64,000 nt of DNA. It comes from Paracoccus contaminans. GTDB lineage: Bacteria; Pseudomonadota; Alphaproteobacteria; Rhodobacterales; Rhodobacteraceae. The translations under genes and the position numbers were made by a program. The notes beneath the pieces are model-generated. The model was not told the DNA's origin. It ran no database searches and worked only from the letters and a program-made list of their open reading frames with translations. Location of the stretch: NCBI RefSeq assembly GCF_002105555.1, contig NZ_CP020612.1, positions 372,001 to 436,000 of the forward strand, written 5' to 3'. Positions 62,392 to 64,000 of this stretch are shown one piece after another. Within the stretch, counting starts at the first letter, position 1. Every line of letters starts with the position of its first letter.

Positions 62392-64000
62392 TCACAGCCC
62401 CATGTCGCGCAAGACGCCGGGCAGCTGGCCGGGCAGATCGTCGGCGATCAGCCCCGGACCAAAGCGGCGTGCGGCCTGCGCGTGCAGAAAGGCGCCGGTG
62501 GCCGCGGCCTCCAGCGGCGGCAGGCCGCGGGCGAGCAGCCCGGCGATGATCCCGGCCAGCACGTCGCCCGCCCCTGCGGTGGCCAGCCAGGGGATATCGT
62601 GGGCCGAATGGATGCGCGCCTGCCCATCCGGCGCGGCGATGACCGTATCGGGCCCTTTCAGCAGGACCACGGCGCCAGCCCGGGCAGCGGCGTTCCGTGC
62701 GGCGTCAAGCTTTGAATAAAGGGGGCCATGCCGCCCCGTTAAAGCCTGGGGCGCAGCCTCGGCACGGGCATGCAGATCGGCCATGTGCCGCATGGGATCG
62801 GGGTGGGCGGCATCGCCATGGCGCGGCGGGCGGAGGGCAGGCGGCCCGTTCAGCTTTTCGTCCAGATCGGGGAACAGCCGCGCGAATTCGCCGCCATGCG
62901 GGGTCAGGACGCAGCGATCATGCAGCCCCTCGAAGCCCCGCGCGGCCAGCGCCGTCAGGGCATCGGCATCCAGGACACAGGCGCGGTTCGATGCCAGCAC
63001 TGCCCCAAGCAGCGCGCCCGCCCGGTCCACCCCGCAGCCGGGACCGATCGCGACGGCGGTGATGCGCGGGTCGGCCAGCATCGCGGCCAGCGCCTCGTCA
63101 TCATCCACCCCCCGCCGCATCAGCGCATCGGGCGGGCCGAGATGTTCGATCAGCGCCGCTTTCGGCGGGGCCAGCGTGACCAGCCCTGCCCCGATCCGCA
63201 GCGCCGCACGGGCGCCCAGCCGGGCCGCGCCGCCCTGGCCAAGCGGGCCAGCGACGATCAGCGCATGGCCGTTGGCGAATTTGTGCCCCCCCTGCTTGGC
63301 CAGACGATTCGCCGGTGGGGCGTAGATCGCCGCGCGGCAATCCTCGACGGCCAGCGGCGGCCAGATGGCTATCAGGCGTGCGGGCCGCAAAGCGCGGCCG
63401 TCGCATTCGCGCCATTGGCGCAGGCCGATATCTGCAATGACCAGCTCGCCGCAGCATATGGGGCCGCGTTCCAGAAAATGCCCCGGCTTGGGGCTGTCGA
63501 AGGTCACGGTCAGCCGCGCATGGGGATCGCGATCATCCCCAGCCCGCGGCCTGCCCAGATGCGCGCCACTGTCAAGGCACAGACCGCTGGGGCAGTCCAC
63601 CGCGACAAGGCGCTGCGCGAAACAGGCCCGGTCCCCGCCCAAGCCGCCGAGAAGGGCGATGATCTGGGCAAGCTCGCCCTCGGGCGGGCGCGCAAGGCCG
63701 GTGCCGAAGATCGCATCGACATACACGTCACTGTCGGCGCCGGCGCGGAATGCATCACATGTCAGCAGCTCGATCGGGCCCAGCGCCGCCCAGCGGCGCT
63801 TCATTTCCGCCGCATCGGGGCCGGGCATGTTGTCCAGCCCCAGCACACGCAGCTGCCACCCTGCCCTGGCCAGCAGCGCGGCCACCGCATAGCCGTCACC
63901 GCCGTTGTTGCCCGGCCCGCACAGCACCGTGGCGTGGCCCGGAAGCGGCCAGCGGCCCTGGATCGCACGGGCCACGGCGGCGCCAGCGGCCTCCATCAGC
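62392..64000 (-). CDS. nnr: Bifunctional NAD(P)H-hydrate epimerase/dehydratase, 5' end cut by window
   Basis: Repairs hydrated, inactive NADH and NADPH. The N-terminal epimerase (YjeF_N) half shows GPGNNGGDGYAVA. The C-terminal ADP-dependent dehydratase (ribokinase-like) half shows VLTPHGGEFARLFPD and the active-site WLATAGAGDVLAGIIAGLLARG. The frame is open through position 64000, and a complete protein should have about 20-30 more residues, so the true start lies outside. A Pro/His-rich insert (RPPRHGDAAHPDPMRH) sits in the dehydratase domain. It lies 143 bp upstream of tRNA-Leu. Confidence 0.93.
   Translation of the reverse strand, partial: LMEAAGAAVARAIQGRWPLPGHATVLCGPGNNGGDGYAVAALLARAGWQLRVLGLDNMPGPDAAEMKRRWAALGPIELLTCDAFRAGADSDVYVDAIFGTGLARPPEGELAQIIALLGGLGGDRACFAQRLVAVDCPSGLCLDSGAHLGRPRAGDDRDPHARLTVTFDSPKPGHFLERGPICCGELVIADIGLRQWRECDGRALRPARLIAIWPPLAVEDCRAAIYAPPANRLAKQGGHKFANGHALIVAGPLGQGGAARLGARAALRIGAGLVTLAPPKAALIEHLGPPDALMRRGVDDDEALAAMLADPRITAVAIGPGCGVDRAGALLGAVLASNRACVLDADALTALAARGFEGLHDRCVLTPHGGEFARLFPDLDEKLNGPPALRPPRHGDAAHPDPMRHMADLHARAEAAPQALTGRHGPLYSKLDAARNAAARAGAVVLLKGPDTVIAAPDGQARIHSAHDIPWLATAGAGDVLAGIIAGLLARGLPPLEAAATGAFLHAQAARRFGPGLIADDLPGQLPGVLRDMGL

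Overview
The window is 64 kb of high-GC chromosome from an alphaproteobacterium. The best fit is family Rhodobacteraceae, probably Paracoccus or a close relative. This rests on the core protein sequences, a C4-pathway hemA, the DUF4167 protein, the gene order of the rplK-rpoC and str clusters, and a recurring intergenic CCCCCGGACCCCC..GGATATTT element. I see 50 protein genes (two cut by the window edges) and two tRNA genes, and no phage, IS element or CRISPR array. All assignments come from reading the sequence; no database search was run.

Layout. 1-6125 (minus): release factor 2 (partial), PBP1A, an AMIN/amidase_3 cell-wall amidase and a class I/II aminotransferase. 6275-7042 (plus): periplasmic DsbA/ScsC-like protein, then a hairpin-rich 600 bp gap. 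7649-11501 (minus): ispG, a RodZ-like HTH membrane protein, hemA. 11680-18522 (plus): M20 peptidase, 7Fe ferredoxin fdxA, carD, macAB. 19375-23595 (minus): the str operon (rpsL, rpsG, fusA, tuf) behind a near-consensus promoter. 23852-26147 (minus): an accessory insert with a glycosyltransferase and a deaminase-fold toxin plus Imm1-type immunity gene. 26247-38395 (minus): secE, nusG, rplK, rplA, rplJ, rplL, rpoB, rpoC. 38472-39481: a sulfotransferase-like gene wedged between tRNA-Trp and secE. 39555-43075: ABC exporter, a stress ferritin-like (DUF892) gene, pepA and holC. 44884-52912 (plus): lptF, lptG, lptD, surA, pdxA, rsmA, mostly overlapping by 4 bp. 53057-56901 (minus): DUF4167 protein, prmC, prfA, YceI. 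57141-60694 (plus): rpsF, rpsR, rplI, an unknown membrane protein, a YihY-type protein. 60809-64000 (minus): trigger factor, tRNA-Leu(UAG) and the NAD(P)H-hydrate repair enzyme (partial).

How the genes work together. Most of the window is growth machinery: transcription core and elongation factors, ribosomal proteins, translation factors with the enzyme that methylates release factors (prmC), peptidoglycan synthesis and hydrolysis, and the outer-membrane assembly operon (LptD, LptFG, SurA). Several promoters of the translation and transcription genes and of tRNA-Trp share an unusual TTGCR -35 element with a 16-17 bp spacer. A CarD regulator is encoded in the same window.

The most unusual content is the insert between the rpoC terminator and the str promoter: a compact toxin with HAE and CxxC deaminase motifs, whose stop codon lies inside the ribosome-binding site of its immunity gene. 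Other points of note are a GGAAC-N16-CGTT stress-type promoter before the DUF892 gene, tandem hairpins around the rplJ and rpoB leaders, a long Ala/Pro linker inside PepA, charged repeat tails on S6 and the DUF4167 protein, and an unknown membrane protein in the S6-S18-L9 neighbourhood.
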